Positions 32,164-44,835 of a stretch of 64,000 nt of DNA are shown here, in pieces. Source of the DNA: Austropuccinia psidii (taxonomy: Eukaryota; Basidiomycota; Pucciniomycetes; Pucciniales; Sphaerophragmiaceae); assembly GCA_023105745.1 (NCBI GenBank), contig JALGQZ010000015.1, positions 23,727,499-23,791,498 on the forward strand, given 5' to 3'. The notes beneath the pieces were generated by a model. That model was given only the letters and a program-made list of their open reading frames with translations. It searched no databases and was not told the DNA's origin. Position 1 is the stretch's first letter. Each line of letters starts with the position of its first letter. A program made the translations under genes and the position numbers.

Positions 32164-34484
32164 CTTCCAGACTCGGAGCCAATAACCTCTTTGCTAAGGC
32201 CTCCAAGTGCCTGTTTCATGTTTCTAGTGTGGAGTATTTGGGTTATGTTAATTCTTCTGAAGGCCTCAAGATTGACCAAGCACAAGTACAGAAAATTCTT
32301 AATTGGCCACCTCCAAGAAACCTCAAGGCTCTTCAATCATTCCTTGGCTTTGCCAATTTTTACTGCCGTTTCATTAATAATTATTCAAAGAAGATTAGTT
32401 GACTCACAAGTTGCCTTAAGAAAGATTCCCGTTTTACCCTCAATCAAGAAGCTCTTAGACAGTTTCATCAACTCAAAGAGGCATTCACCATTGCTCAAAT
32501 CCTTTCTCACTTTGACCCTTATCTACCCCCCATTGTAGAGACTGATGCATCAGATTATGCCTTGGGTGCTGTACTGAGTCAGATTTCTGACTCAGGAAAA
32601 CATCCCATTGCATTTGATAGCCGCAAGCTTCGTCCAGCTGAGCTCAATTATGAGATTCATGACAAGGAACTCCTTGGCATAGTCTGGGCTCTCAAGCGCT
32701 AGAGAGCTTTTCTCCTTTCTCTTTCATCCTCTTTTGAAGTTCTCACCAATCATTCTTCACTTCAATATTTTATGTCATCAAATATTCTCACTCGCGGTCA
32801 AGCCCGCTGGGCTTAATTTCTCTCTGAATTCCATTTTTCTATAACCTAGTGCCCTGGCCGCTTGGCTACTCTTCCAGAAGCACTGTCACGTCGGGACAAC
32901 ATTTACCCAGAGAGGGGGGAAGATTTCATCAGCATGAATCCAATGAATTATCAAAAAATAATCAAGCAGGATGAAATTCAAGCCTCTAAATTCTTTGCAG
33001 TCAAGGTGGAAGAATTTTCAAATTTGATTGAATTGATTCAAAAGGCATTATGGAAAGACTCTCAATATAGAAGTATCCTTCAAGATTTGGGTAAAGGTAA
33101 ATCTGTCCAAGATTATTCTCTTGATTCCTCTTCCCAACTTCTCCTGTTCAAACATTGGGTGGTGGTCCCAAATGAACCCACAATTCAACTCAGCATACTT
33201 CAAAAAAGGCATTACTCTACTCTAGATGGACAACCTGGCCAAGAAAAGACTCTCAAACCTGTCAAGGGGGATTTTCACTGGCATGGAATGACTCAATTTA
33301 TCAAGGATTATGTATCATCCTGTCATCAGTGTTCAAGAAGAAAAAATATTCACCACAAGAAGCTTGAACTCCTCAAACCTCCTCCAATTCCAAATGGTCC
33401 TTGGATCTGTCTTTCAATGGATTTCATCACTCAATTGCCATTGTCCAATTCCTTTGACTCAATCCTTGTCATAGTGGACAGATTCTCAAAAATGGCAATT
33501 TTCATGTGAACAATGTCTTCAATAACTTCATTAGATTTGGCCCATTTATTCATCAAGAATATTTTCTCAAAGCATGGCCTTCCTTCAAGCATTGTTAGTG
33601 ATAGAGGTTCTCTTTTTGTTTCTTCCTTTTGGACCAATCTGCGTCAGGAGCTCAAGATTTCAAGAGATCTGTCAACTTCTTACTATCCAGAAACTGATGG
33701 ACAGACAGAGAGGTTAAATCAGATACTAGAACAGTACCTTTGTATGTATGTCAGCTATCATCAAGAGTATAGGAACACCTGGCTCCCTCTGGCTGAATTT
33801 GCCTACAATAACTCTGACAACTCTTCAACAAAACAATCACCATATTTCACTGTTTATGGAAGAGATCCACATTTTGAGTCAGTTCACATTACTCAAGATA
33901 CTCCTGCTGTAAACTTATCAACAAAAATCCATTCAGTACAGCAAGATGTCAAGAGAGAACTTGAAGTTGCCATAAACAGGCTCAAGAGGTATGCAGATAA
34001 AAGTAGAGCAAGTCCACCTGTTTTCAATCCTGGTGACATGGTATGGCTTTCTTCAAAGAGCATCAAATCAATTAGACCCACCAAAAAACTGTCTGAAAGA
34101 TGTTTGGGTCGTTTTCCAATCTTGAAGAAGGTCAGAACTCATGCCTACCACCCCCAGCTCCCATGTCCATGGAAGTCCATCCACCCAGTCTTCCATATTT
34201 CACTCTTAGGACCAGTCAAGACATCAACAATCCCAAATAGGCATCAAGAGCCTCCTCCTCCAATCATCATTGAAGAAGAAGGGGAATTGCAAGTCTCTCA
34301 AATATTGGACTCAAAGTATAAGAGAGGAAAATTATAGTATTTGGTGAAATGCAAAGGTTTCAGTCAAGACTCAGAAAGATCCACTTGGGAAACAATTGAA
34401 AACCTCAAGAATTGTCCTGGACTGGTAAAGGATTTTCATTCTTTATATCCTGTCAAGCCAGGACACAATTCTTCAAGAGATTGA
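32164..34484 (+). pseudogene. Element P RT end, RNase H, integrase and chromodomain, decayed
   Basis: The RT thumb resumes at 32169 (NNLFAKASKC, SVEYLGY). RNase H keeps ETDASDYALGAVLSQ near 32535-32582 but has stops at about 32701, 32815 and 32848. The integrase is nearly continuous from 32862 to 34337, with a single TGA at 33507-33509. The catalytic residues are intact (SMDFITQ, VSDRGSLF, DGQTERLNQ), but the second zinc-finger histidine is replaced (DGQPGQ). A chromodomain follows (SQILDSKYKRGK, YLVKCKGFS), broken by TAG at 34336-34338, and the frame ends near 34484. Confidence 0.85.
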
Positions 34485-35282
34485 TTCTTTATGCTGCTTT
34501 GTGCAGAGAGGAATTACCAAAATTAAGTCCTACTCCTGGTATGCACCTTTAGGGGTATTCTACTCTTTTCTGCTGTAAGCATCACCTTGGCCATTCTGTG
34601 AGCAGTCTGAAAATTTTGGACACAGATCTTTGGCCTGGCTTTCAACATCAATTCCAAAATTATGGCCATTCTTCACTTGGGCAAATGGACCATTCATTTT
34701 TTCATTTCACTTCCAAGTCTTTGCAATTCCAAGTCATTCTTTCAATAAGTTCATTTTCTTTTACGGCACTGGCAGAAGTGGTAATTACCAAAGGTAAGTT
34801 CCTCTCCTAACGTGCACTTCCCTGAGGGGTCTACAATCTGTCAAAACAACACATTGGCCACTTTGTGAGCACCTGGAATCAAATTTCTCTTTCCAAGTCG
34901 TTTGCCAATTTCAAAATCAGTTATCAACCTCTTTGATGAAGATTGTAACCTCCTCAAGCTTCATTTCTAATTTCTTTTTTATTTATTTTTCTTTTGTTAC
35001 TTTCATTTGCATTCTTTTATTTTCATCTTAAATTTTCTCTTATCATGTCAATTTTCACGTCAAGATTAACATTCATTTCATTAATCATCAAATCTTGAAG
35101 CCAATATCAAAAGAAGATCAAGAAAGTCCCATGTCATATGCCAAAATTTTAATACCAGTATCAAATTAATTTTTTTCAAAAGAACTCCTCATTATTCCTC
35201 TCTCAAAACTCTTTCCAATAGCCTCAACAGGCTTCACCTTGTATTGGTGCTCAGGAGCTCACCATTTCAAGGTGGGGGGTAC
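34485..35282 (+). other. 3' untranslated region and polypurine tract of P
   Basis: No ORF is supported. From 35063 it matches 11921-12142 in the second P-type element. The last bases (GGTGGGGGGTAC, 35271-35282) form the polypurine tract next to the 3' LTR. Confidence 0.7.
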
Positions 35283-36763
35283 TGTCACAACCATGGAATT
35301 CACCCTCTTGGACCTCAATATGGCATATCCATGCCATACTCATATATGCCAATTTGGCCATATCCATAATCATTGGCCAAATTGGCCATTGTCATATCTT
35401 ATGGACTCAATGGTCATTTTATCATCTGGGGCCAACCAGGCCCCTTCACCATCATCAAGCCATTCTGGGCTGTCTCTGTGCTTTCGGGAATCTTGGGTAT
35501 ATTCCATACAACAGGGAAAATACAGCCCAAAAGCCTGTATTTGGCTCTTTGAGCTTTAAATACAGTTTGCACATTTGGCAGTATTCAGCCATTTAGGCCA
35601 TATTTCTCATGTATTATGTAAAATATGCCCATAAGGCCATATCAGGCCTTTTGGGGCTTAAATTCCAGTTTTGTGCATCTTGTGCATTCTTTGCGCGCTT
35701 TGCGCAAAGACAGTTTGTAAGCTGTATTAGCTGTATTTGGCCAAAAACCCAAAGATGGTCAAATACCCCAAAAACCACTTTGTCACTTCTGAAGCTTCCA
35801 AAACCCTAATTTCATTCATATCCTCTTGGAATCATTCCAAAAGACCTTTCTCCCATTTAAACCTTCAATAACCAAAAGTGCCATATATGGTGTTATACAC
35901 CATTATGCATCTTTTTCAGTAGCAATCCAATTGTCGCAATTTCAAATGGTTATTTCAACTTTTCAACAGGTAATTAAGGCACACCTTCCAGAGGATTCAT
36001 CAAGATTCAAGGGCAAGTGTCATAAGCTCAAATACCAATGACGCTATCAAGAAATCAATGGTTATTCTCACTCATAGTATTCCTCCAAGTGAATACTGGC
36101 TGTTCATTCTCAAGGGATATTCAAGAGGCAGTTCCAAAACATTTTTTCAAGGATCATTCAGTACAGTCTTAATTCATCAAGACCTGTATTTTCAATCATA
36201 TATCATGGGAAAATAATTCAACACATTTCATTTCCCAATCTGGCAAGGTATACAATCCATCAGACAATCAATACATCTTCCAGTATTCAATACAGAACCA
36301 CTGCTAGACTGAAGGATTCAAGCTCTCAATCTTTCATATATAACAGCTTCCTTTGACCTTGGGGGGTTTTTCCCCCAGTTAATTAATATATTTTGATTTT
36401 ATTTTATCTTTATTTGTCTTACCATTTTTGTTAAGTGAATACTGATATTATCAAGTCAGTCATTTAGCACCTTTTCTCATTTCTTTCTTTGCCTGTCAAT
36501 CAATATTTGGTGGTCATATCCTTACTCATTCCATTGTTCATTTTGGCAGGTTGAGACAGTGATTAAGGACTTACTTGGTTGCCTCTTTGGCCATTTGGAT
36601 TCTCATTTCTCTTATTGCATCTCATCTTTATACTCGCATCTTTCTTAGAGAAATTCAATTATTTATTTTTGTTTTCTTTCTTTCTTTGGAGTCTTCCAGC
36701 TGAGTTCCCTGATTGCTTAGTGCCAGGCCACTCTTGTTTTGCTGTCCAAGAGCTCCTGTGAAA
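35283..36763 (+). repeat. LTR-D, 3' LTR of element P
   Basis: It is 1481 bp, starting TGTCACAACCATGG. The TATATAA box is kept near 36337-36343. The terminus reads CTGTGAAA, a one-base change from CTGTGACA. Confidence 0.88.
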
Positions 36764-37961
36764 CCTTATTTTTCACCTCCCATCTGAAATCCAGAGGAAG
36801 ATGCTTGAACCCATCAAATGGGTATTAGTATTAAAGCTCTGACTCAGGGCTATCCAATGGTACTAGCCAAATTGAGCTAGCACCAGAACTACACGAGTTA
36901 TGGCCACAATAAGGTCAAATAAGGGTGAATAAAACATTCACCTCTCATCTAACCTCTACAGTTTTAGTGTGAGATACCTAAAGTGGGGTCTGTTTGTAAA
37001 GCAAAACATCAGGGCTATCTGATGGTGCCTTTCATTTCCACATATCTCATCCAGAACAAAAGGTATGGCACAAACAAGCTCCATACAGATTTTAAGCCAA
37101 TCACACATAGGTACAAAAGATCTTGCACATGGAATAACTTTGACATATTGAATGATAGCTATATAAAACAAGGTACCATTATGTAGAACTAATTCAGGGA
37201 TACACAATGAGACAACTTTGAGCTTCATATCTCGAAAAATGACAAAGGTATGGCAGTTTTAAGTGCCATATCCCGCAGTTAAACCAATACAGCCTTATTG
37301 TGAGAAAATGTCCCATAACTATGATTATGAGGTTTCAAATGGATAAAGAATATTTTTTTGAGGTCAATAACTCATAGTTTGGCCAATATTGGGTCCTGTA
37401 CAGGTTCTGTACAGCATTCTACAGGTAATGCATGTCAGAAGAGGGCTATGTGGTCCCCAGATGAAACGTTTCACCCTCTATTGGTGAAAACTGCCCAGAT
37501 TTGGGTTCAAAACCCCATCTGAGCCACATACAGGCTATACAGGCATTTTGAAAACCACAAGCCAGTCCTTGGAAGTTAAAAATGATCACTTCCTCCATGT
37601 GGAAAGGTGTAGAAGGCTTTTTCACCCAAGTTCAGGATAAAAAGGGGCCTTTTCTCCACCAGAAAAGCTTTCCTCATCCTGCTGTTCAATTCCTACATAG
37701 TAAAACTTTTAAAAAAAGTTATAATCTTGGAAAATAATCAATTTATACTTTAAAATTTAGTATTTTAGCTCTTATCATAGTAACCCAACTGGTAAGACTG
37801 TACCCAGGGCTTTCAACAGCATTCACCACCACTATTATTACTCTCTTTTAAAGCTTTATTATCTATAATCCAACCACTTTTAAATTAATTTTACCATGTC
37901 ACAGTCATAGTTAAAGCTGTAAATAGCCTTATTACACCTTCATCATAGACTCAGCCTGACA
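36764..37961 (+). repeat. LTR-A 3' part after element P
   Basis: It continues the LTR-A interrupted at 23396, from CCTTATTTTTCACC to CAGCCTGACA. A GGATAAAAAGG box is near 37634. From about 37034 it is collinear with 60395-61327, and the same flank (TAAAAAAAGCTAC) follows in both places. Confidence 0.84.
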
Positions 37962-38716
37962 TAAAAAAAGCTACAAGATTAAAAAAAACCTCAATATATG
38001 ATGCCAACTTTTAATGAAATATTGCAAAGACCCATCATTATCCTCCAAGCTGGATGAAGTCTGGAAAAAAGCATAGGATGCAGGAAAGTTCCACCTCCTT
38101 GATCTAATACTTTATCGTAGGACCAAACACACATGTGTTCTCACCTTCAAAGATATAACTCTGATAAACACTATACTACATGAATGCCATGATAGTGTTG
38201 TATCTGGTCATCTCCCAGAAGATAAGACAATGGAGAGGGTGAAAACTCCTCTTTGTGGCCAAGCTGGAAAAACAATGTAGCAGATTATTTCCAGACTTGT
38301 GAAAAATGACAAAAGGCAAATAGAGCCGCAGGAAACACATTTGGAATAATGATCCAAATCCAAGAACCAAAATGCCCATGGTAAATAGCTCACATGGATT
38401 GGGTAACAGCCTTACCTTCATGAGGAGACAAGATTTTCAATGCCTTCGTAGTACCAGTTGAAAGATACAGAAAAACCCTAATTTTCTTCCATGTCGTAAA
38501 GATGATGCAGCTATGGAGACAGCCATAATGTTATGGAATAGATTAAATAGTCATATAGGCTTATTAATAAATATGATAAGTGAACAAAATTTAAAAAGAA
38601 GAATGGCTACATGAGGAAGATATGACTAATGCTGATAAGCTATTAAGAATGTTCAGACATGAAATAAGACCTAAGGAATAGAAAATTTACGCATTATTGA
38701 GCTTGAAGACTAATAA
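37962..38716 (+). pseudogene. Gypsy relic R, copy 1: integrase fragment
   Basis: Heavily mutated plus-strand coding sequence resembles the M integrase region: the HTCV block, the zinc finger (TCEK*QKANRA), MDWVT and the PW-x-A-H region are readable across many stops. Compared with copy 2 at 61328-62900 it lacks about 0.8 kb between positions 38583 and 38592, from the second catalytic region to the chromodomain. It ends at a solo LTR-B. Confidence 0.75.
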
Positions 38717-40538
38717 TGTAAGGTGTGGATATGAAACTTTGATTAAAAATCAAGTACTTTTCCTGTCCTCAAAATTTGTATAAGGTAAAATTCAGTTAAA
38801 AATAGTATGAAATATTATTTTGAAGAGAAAACACGCCAATTTTATTGTTTATAACTTTATTAGTATAAAACAATAATATTATAAAAATTTATTGTTTTAC
38901 CAACAATAAAAATTTATTCAAAAAATACTCTACATGAGATATTTTAAGGCTACAAAAGAAATTTCTTCAAGAGCAATTTCAATTGGAATTAATTGAGCAA
39001 GGAACTGCAAGCAATTAATTAAAGAACAAAGTCTTTAAAAAGAATATTAAAGAGAAAACACGCCCAAAAGTCACCAGAGTGAATTTGGAAACAAAGTGAC
39101 AAAGTTTATGTGATGAAAGATGCTTTAATTCACTTTTGGGGTGGTTCAGGGGTAAAAATGATTATAAGAGTTACAAACAATGATTATAATGATTTTTTCA
39201 CGTGGTTAAAAGGATTAAAATGATTTAAAAATGGTGGTTGTAATCTTTGATTGATTGGTTTAACAGTGTTTAAACTAATTAATAAAAGGAAAAGATTCTA
39301 ACATGAAGAGAAAAGTGGGGCAAAGAAGACATTCTTTTATAGCCATCAATTCTCTTACTCCAAAAGTAAATTTTACTCTTGTCAGTCGTGAAAAACAGTC
39401 TGACAACAGAAAAGCCAATTATGGCATCATTGAACCCTGGTTTAGACCAAAAAGGGCTGGTTTAAGCCATTTTTAGCCATTTTAGACCCTTAAATCAGCC
39501 ATTACTATAGCAATACCAGGCCTAGAGCCTTCAAAACACGTCAGAATGTGTGTAAGAGGCGTAGAAACCAGTTAAAACTGTTTTTACTATGATTGTTTTA
39601 TCTTAAGGGTAGTTTTACCCTCTTGGCAACAGCTAAAACTACCCCAGTTGGTATCAAAACCTCATCATCAATTGAGTCCACAGACCCTGTAACTCAATTC
39701 CAGGCCAAAAGTGATGAACCTTTGCGTGAATTTTGACATCCCACGCTTTTCAGAAAGGATTTTGGGGGTCTAGCTCCCCCTTAGAGCTGGAGTTCCTTTT
39801 CCCCCCCAAATTTAATCTTTCCAATTTATTTTTCCTTTAATTCCTCATCATGTATTATACTTATAATTTACATATGTAATTCAATTCAATTGTACAGTAC
39901 AATACAGTAATAATTGACACCTCATATGTAAATCAAAGTTCACTTATGTAATACACGCGCACATTTTGACATTTCAATTGAATTCAATTGTAAATACTTC
40001 AATTCCTCATAACTTCAAAACTAAACACAACACCTCAATTTTAACACAAAAATTGATGGTTAACACCACATGTGGTGTGAATTAAATTAAGGTTTTGAGG
40101 ACTTTCAAATTTTGTATTGAAAATACTAAAAACTTAATTTAAGCTTATTTAGAGTTGAGTTACAAGAATTTCACTCAGAGGTGACCCCACCTGATTTTTT
40201 ATGGGGAATCCAATGGTGAAATAATTTTTATGTATTTATTTATTGGATAAAAACTTATAATAATTTTTGTTTAAATTTTTTCCAAATTTATTTATTTGTT
40301 CACAATTTTGTTAAAATTTCATTTTTACTTAATTTTTTCAAGTATAAATGTAATTTTATACTTACAAAATTTTAATGTATTTTTATTTTTGACTTGTAAT
40401 TAATTTTTTATTTTTAATATAATTTTATATTTATATTTTGATTTTTATTTTAATAATATAAATAAATTTATTTTATTTATATGTTATTTTTTATATTTGT
40501 GGTCTTTTGGGTATATGAAATTACCTCTAAGGCTCACA
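38717..40538 (-). repeat. Solo LTR-B with target duplication AATAA
   Basis: It is 1822 bp with complete termini, flanked by AATAA at 38712-38716 and 40539-40543. The duplicate block at about 62881-62897 lacks it (GACTGAAAAAGTCTAATTAA), which shows the site before insertion. Confidence 0.96.
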
Positions 40539-40554
40539 AATAAAGTCTAATGAA

Positions 40555-40897
40555 TGTTAGATTTCCGCAGCTCTTCCCCCGACTGAAACCTAATCTAAGT
40601 ATAGGTTAGGTTCTGGTCCACGTCGCCCTCCTATTTATTATCTCCCGCTCCCTTCCTCTTACGGCATCCGACCATCCCTTTCTAGTTTTCTCCTCTTCCC
40701 CACCACAAAAAAAAACTCCCACTTTTCCTTTGACACTTTTTTCTTTTTGTTTCATATCTCTCTCTACTCACCATTCTGGTGTTTCATACTATAGTATTGT
40801 GAGCCCACTAAAACCATAAGACCATCACCTTTGCATCTGCTGTTTATCACTTCTCATTCATTTTTTGTCCTTAGTTTGAAATTTCTAAACCTCAATA
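40555..40897 (+). repeat. 5' LTR of copia C1
   Basis: From TGTTAGATTTCCGCAG to CCTCAATA; closely similar to 44836-45182 and 62901-63244. No standard tRNA primer site was recognised after it (GATCTACAGTCTC). Confidence 0.88.
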
Positions 40898-40990
40898 GAT
40901 CTACAGTCTCAATCAAGGCATGAACAATTAAGATCCAATAAACGAACTCAGGAAAAGCATCCCAACACTATCTGAGGAAAACTACCTGGA

Positions 40991-41993
40991 ATGGAGGCTT
41001 TGTATATTAATCTACCTAAGACAGAAGAAGCTGTTGTCATAATGCAACAAGCCAATCACTTCAGCATTGGATGCCGCAAAGCCAACTAAGGAAGAAAGCG
41101 ATGAACTGGATCCAAGCAATGAGGCCTGTGCCCTAATAACAAGCACACTGGCCTCCCAAACATTCTCTGAACTCGTCAATGAGGTAACTTCTCAAAATAT
41201 TCACAAACTCTGGAGGGGACTAAACAGATGGTTCGCTTCCTCCTCTTTCAATAGTAAAGCCAGAGTATGGAGTTGGTTTCTCAAAGTCACATATCAGAAT
41301 GACTTGAGAACATTCATCTCAGAATGTCATCAATTTCTCAACAAAATCTCCTCAGTAGGACTGGAGGTTGGAGACATAATCTTAGCACTCACCATCCTCA
41401 CTAAACTTCCTGAAGAATTCCAAGCCCTAATTGAGAAACCCACTCTAAATGCCAAACAACAAGGAAATCCCAACAATGTACTAAAAACACTCCATGAAAA
41501 GGCTATAAAAGGGGAAGCACTATCAAGTAAGTCATCTAAGGCTGTAGCTCTCAATCGCAAAACATTTCCATCAAAAACTGTTCACTACTGTGCAAACGGT
41601 AAGCACAACCAACTAGTAAAAAGCCACAGAACCAAAACATTTTGGCAACTGCACCCGGAACTCAGGTCACAGAGAAGGAAAAAAGAAGCTCAGTCAAACT
41701 TTACCCTTGCTCAAGCTCTCCTAACCCAAAAGGGAAACAAACCAACCACCACCTCTCTAGTCCTGGATACAGGAGCATTGAATCATATGTTCAACAACAA
41801 ACTCTTTTTCTCATCAATCTTACCCGGATGCAATAATTCATCACTAAAAGCAGAAGCCATCGGAACTGCCAAAATCATCGACAGGCAAGGAAAAACCTGG
41901 GATCTGCATAACAGCCTATATATACCAGCGCTAACTACTAATCTACTCTCCCTAACTCACCCTGCCTCCTCAGAAACCACAATCAAGAAGTAG
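40991..41993 (+). pseudogene. Copia C1 gag and protease
   Basis: The reading frame likely begins at ATG 40991 (MEALYINLPKTEE) and shifts frame near 41060 into the main frame, which is open from 41067 to TAG 41991-41993. The gag domain has LWRGLNRWF and ILTKLPEEFQALIEK blocks. The zinc-knuckle region keeps C, H and H but the expected second cysteine reads F. The protease has an intact LVLDTGALNHMF near 41761-41796. The product would assemble the capsid and process the polyprotein if intact. Confidence 0.83.
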
Positions 41994-44835
41994 AAAGAGC
42001 ACTACAAGGCTTACCTAGATAGGGAGATCAAGCCATTCTTTATATGTTCCATAACTCACTCAGTACTGGAAACAAAAATACAACTACCAAAAGATTTATG
42101 TTATCACTCCAAGCACCGTAATCAACCATGGAATGATCAACTGGGGCACATGAACAATGCTCGCATTGCAAAGCTAGTTAACAGCCAAAAAGGCAATAAA
42201 ACCTGTGATATCTGTCTTAAAGGGAAAATAACCGCCTTGCCTTTCTCCTCAAAATTTGTACCTGCAACCTCCATTCTAGAGAACATCTATCTCGACCTAT
42301 GTGGACCCATATCCACACCAACCGTATCTGGATATCAATATTTCATGATTATTATTGATCAATTCAGCAAGTTCATCTCAGTCAAACTGCTGAAACGCAA
42401 AAACAAAGCATTCACCCACTTCAAAGAATTCAAAAATGCTGCCAAACACTTTCACTGAAAGAAAATCAAGATAATCATCTCAGATGGAGGCGGTTAGTTC
42501 AAGAACAACTCTTTTTACCAATTATGCTCCAAAAGAGGCATTAAACATTGTTTTAGCTCAGATTACACCCCGCAACACAACGGTATCTCCGAGAGAGGAA
42601 ACCGCTGCATTATTAAAAAAGCTAGATGCCTGCTAATCCAATTCTCTCTTCCAATGAAATTCTGCGGTAAAGCCATAGCAACGGCCGCTTTCCTATGCAA
42701 CCTAATCCCAAAACAAGACAACAACACAAGGCCATTTGAAAACTGGTACCACCCAAAACCTCCCCTGGAACACTTAAAGCCTTTTGGATGCAAAGCCCGG
42801 ATCCTAATTCCAGCACAATTATGTACTCAGAAGTTTGCCCCTGTCTCATGGGAAGGAGTACTTCTAGGCTATGAAAACAATGGATCCAGTTATAGAGTAC
42901 TCAGAAGTTGGGACCAAGCAGTGGTAATAAGCAGGCATGTGGTTTTTGACGAAAAAACTTTCCCTTCAATTTCCTCTCAAAGCACCATTTCAACCAACCC
43001 TGATCTCAGATCTCTTTCTCTGTACTCCAACAGAAACGCAAGAGAGTCAACAGACACAACCCTTCCCAAACCAATCTCTGAACAGTTGGAACTACTGACA
43101 GAAGAGGAAGAACAGCAAGAGTCCTTATCAGAAGCTCAAGAATTTCAACCCAGCAGAATCAAAGTCATCGGCCAAAGGCATCCCACTCTGATCAGTAGTG
43201 ATATCGACCCAGAAAACATCCTCTCATTTTGTAGAAGACCAAGAACCAACCTCATTCAAACCAGGGTAGATGAAGTCCCAAATTCCTACAACAAAGCCCT
43301 GTCCGGACTGAACAAGGAGTAGTGGGACAAAGCAATTCAGACCAAGCTCAGAAACATGGAGAAACTGAGGGGATAGACTCCCCGCTCTTGAACTACTGAG
43401 GACAACCCAATCACCTGCACTTGGAAATTCAAGATAAAAAAGGATGCTACAGGGAACCCTGTTGAATACAAGGTCCATCTCTGTGCACAAGGCTTTTGAC
43501 AAGTCCCGGGGATTGACTACCAACACACATTCTCTCTAACTGGCCGACTAAGCTCTCTCTGAACCCTCATCTCATTCTCTGCTTCCAATCACTATCAGTT
43601 CCACCAGATTGACATCAAAAGTGTGTTTCTGAATGCCCCACTTGAAGATGATGTGGCAATAGAAGTCCCACAGGGCATAACTCTCAATACGAACTCCCTA
43701 ATTCTCCAACTAAATAAAGCTCTCTATGGGCTAAGAAAATCTCCCCTGGCCTGGCATAACCATCTCTCTAAATGGCTGATAGGCGTTAATTTCACCCAAT
43801 CCATCTCTGACCCCTGTGTGTTCTGGAAACCAGCTCCAGATGCCATCTGTATTTACATTCATGTAGACAACCTTGCTTTATTTGGTCCAAATATTGACTG
43901 ATTCCAGAAACTCATACAAAAGAACTTTGAAATGAAGGATCTCAGGGAAGCCAACTTGCTCCTCAGAATAACCATTCACCAGGTCCAAAACGGCTTCTCC
44001 CTGTCACAAACCCACTACTTCAATGAACTGGCTGAAACATTAAATATTGCTGAACGCACTCCATGAAACACTCCACTGAAACCTCACCTTCAACTTCTAC
44101 CTGCCTCTAGTGCAGAAATCAAAGAATTCGAGAATACCAGAGTAAACTATGGAAGCGCTGTAGGATCTTTAAGCTACATCAGTTCTAACACAAGGCCAGA
44201 TATCACATTTGCAGTGAGCTCCCTCTCCCAATTCCCAGAGAATCCCAGGATTCTCCATTGGAAAGCCTTTCTTCAAGTCTTAAAATACTTGTTTCATACA
44301 AGGCACCTCTCCCTGCATTACCACCGTCAAGAAAACAATCAGATCATCAGCTATGCTGATGGAGATTGGGGAAACAACCCAGTTAACCGAGGATCAGTCT
44401 CTGGTTATGTGGTGAGCAGAAATCACCACCTCATCTCATGGCGCTCCAAGAGACAAAGCACTGTCTCCCACTCAACCATGGAAGCCGAGTACAAGGCCCT
44501 ATCTGACATCACGAAAGAAACCATGTGGTTACTCAATCTCCCTCTCTCTGACAAACCCATTATCCTGAATGACAACAAAGGGGCTATTGACCTGGCTCTC
44601 TGTGAAGCAAACCACAACAGTTTCAAGACCAAACACATGGACATCAAACTCCACTATATCCGAGAACTCTTGCAAGACAAAAAAAACAAACTTCAACATT
44701 TCTCAACACAGAACATGATTGCAAATTTTCTAACTAAAGCAGTAGGTAAGACTTCCCTAAAGAACTCCCCCATTTCACTCAACCTCATGCCTAACTCAGC
44801 GTGCTCTCTCCCTGATAGTACATTGCAAGGGGGAG
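41994..44835 (+). pseudogene. Copia C1 integrase, reverse transcriptase and RNase H
   Basis: It is in the same frame as the main gag frame. The GAG-pre-integrase finger (W-G-H-M and C-x2-C) is at about 42140-42220. The integrase core has YLDLCGP, SDGGG followed by a stop where a glutamate is usual, and GISERGN. RT (43400-43930) has the LNAPLED and HVDNLALFG blocks, the latter reading V-D-N instead of V-D-D. RNase H (44340-44760) keeps YADGDWG, TMEAEYKAL and DNKGAIDLAL. Nonsense codons lie near 42456, 42495, 43321, 43374, 43498, 43900 and 44064. The frame runs on into the 3' LTR. Confidence 0.85.

Larger units (their letters stand above)
23397..36763 (+). mobile_element. Gypsy element P, full length but inactive
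   Basis: P is a 13.4 kb Ty3/gypsy chromovirus including two nested solo LTRs. The 5' LTR-D is 23397-24930 and the 3' LTR-D is 35283-36763. The flanking 5-mers are CATTA (23392-23396) and CCTTA (36764-36768), one substitution apart, and the 3' LTR ends GTGAAA instead of GTGACA. Gag and pol are recognisable but broken by stops and small indels. This family differs from M and Q: it has one ordinary gag frame, a D-S-G protease and a YLDD reverse transcriptase. Confidence 0.88.
13633..37961 (+). mobile_element. Gypsy element Q, decayed, with nested insertions
   Basis: Q is a Ty3/gypsy chromovirus of a lineage related to M. Its own parts are leader 13633-13911, coding remains 13912-17069, 18905-19555 and 21000-23150, and a 3' LTR-A split into 23172-23396 and 36764-37961. 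A solo LTR-B, a solo LTR-A and the whole of element P have inserted into it. Its own 5' LTR is not joined to it in this window; the LTR-A at 1-1327 may belong to another copy. Stops, frameshifts and lost catalytic residues make it inactive. Confidence 0.8.
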
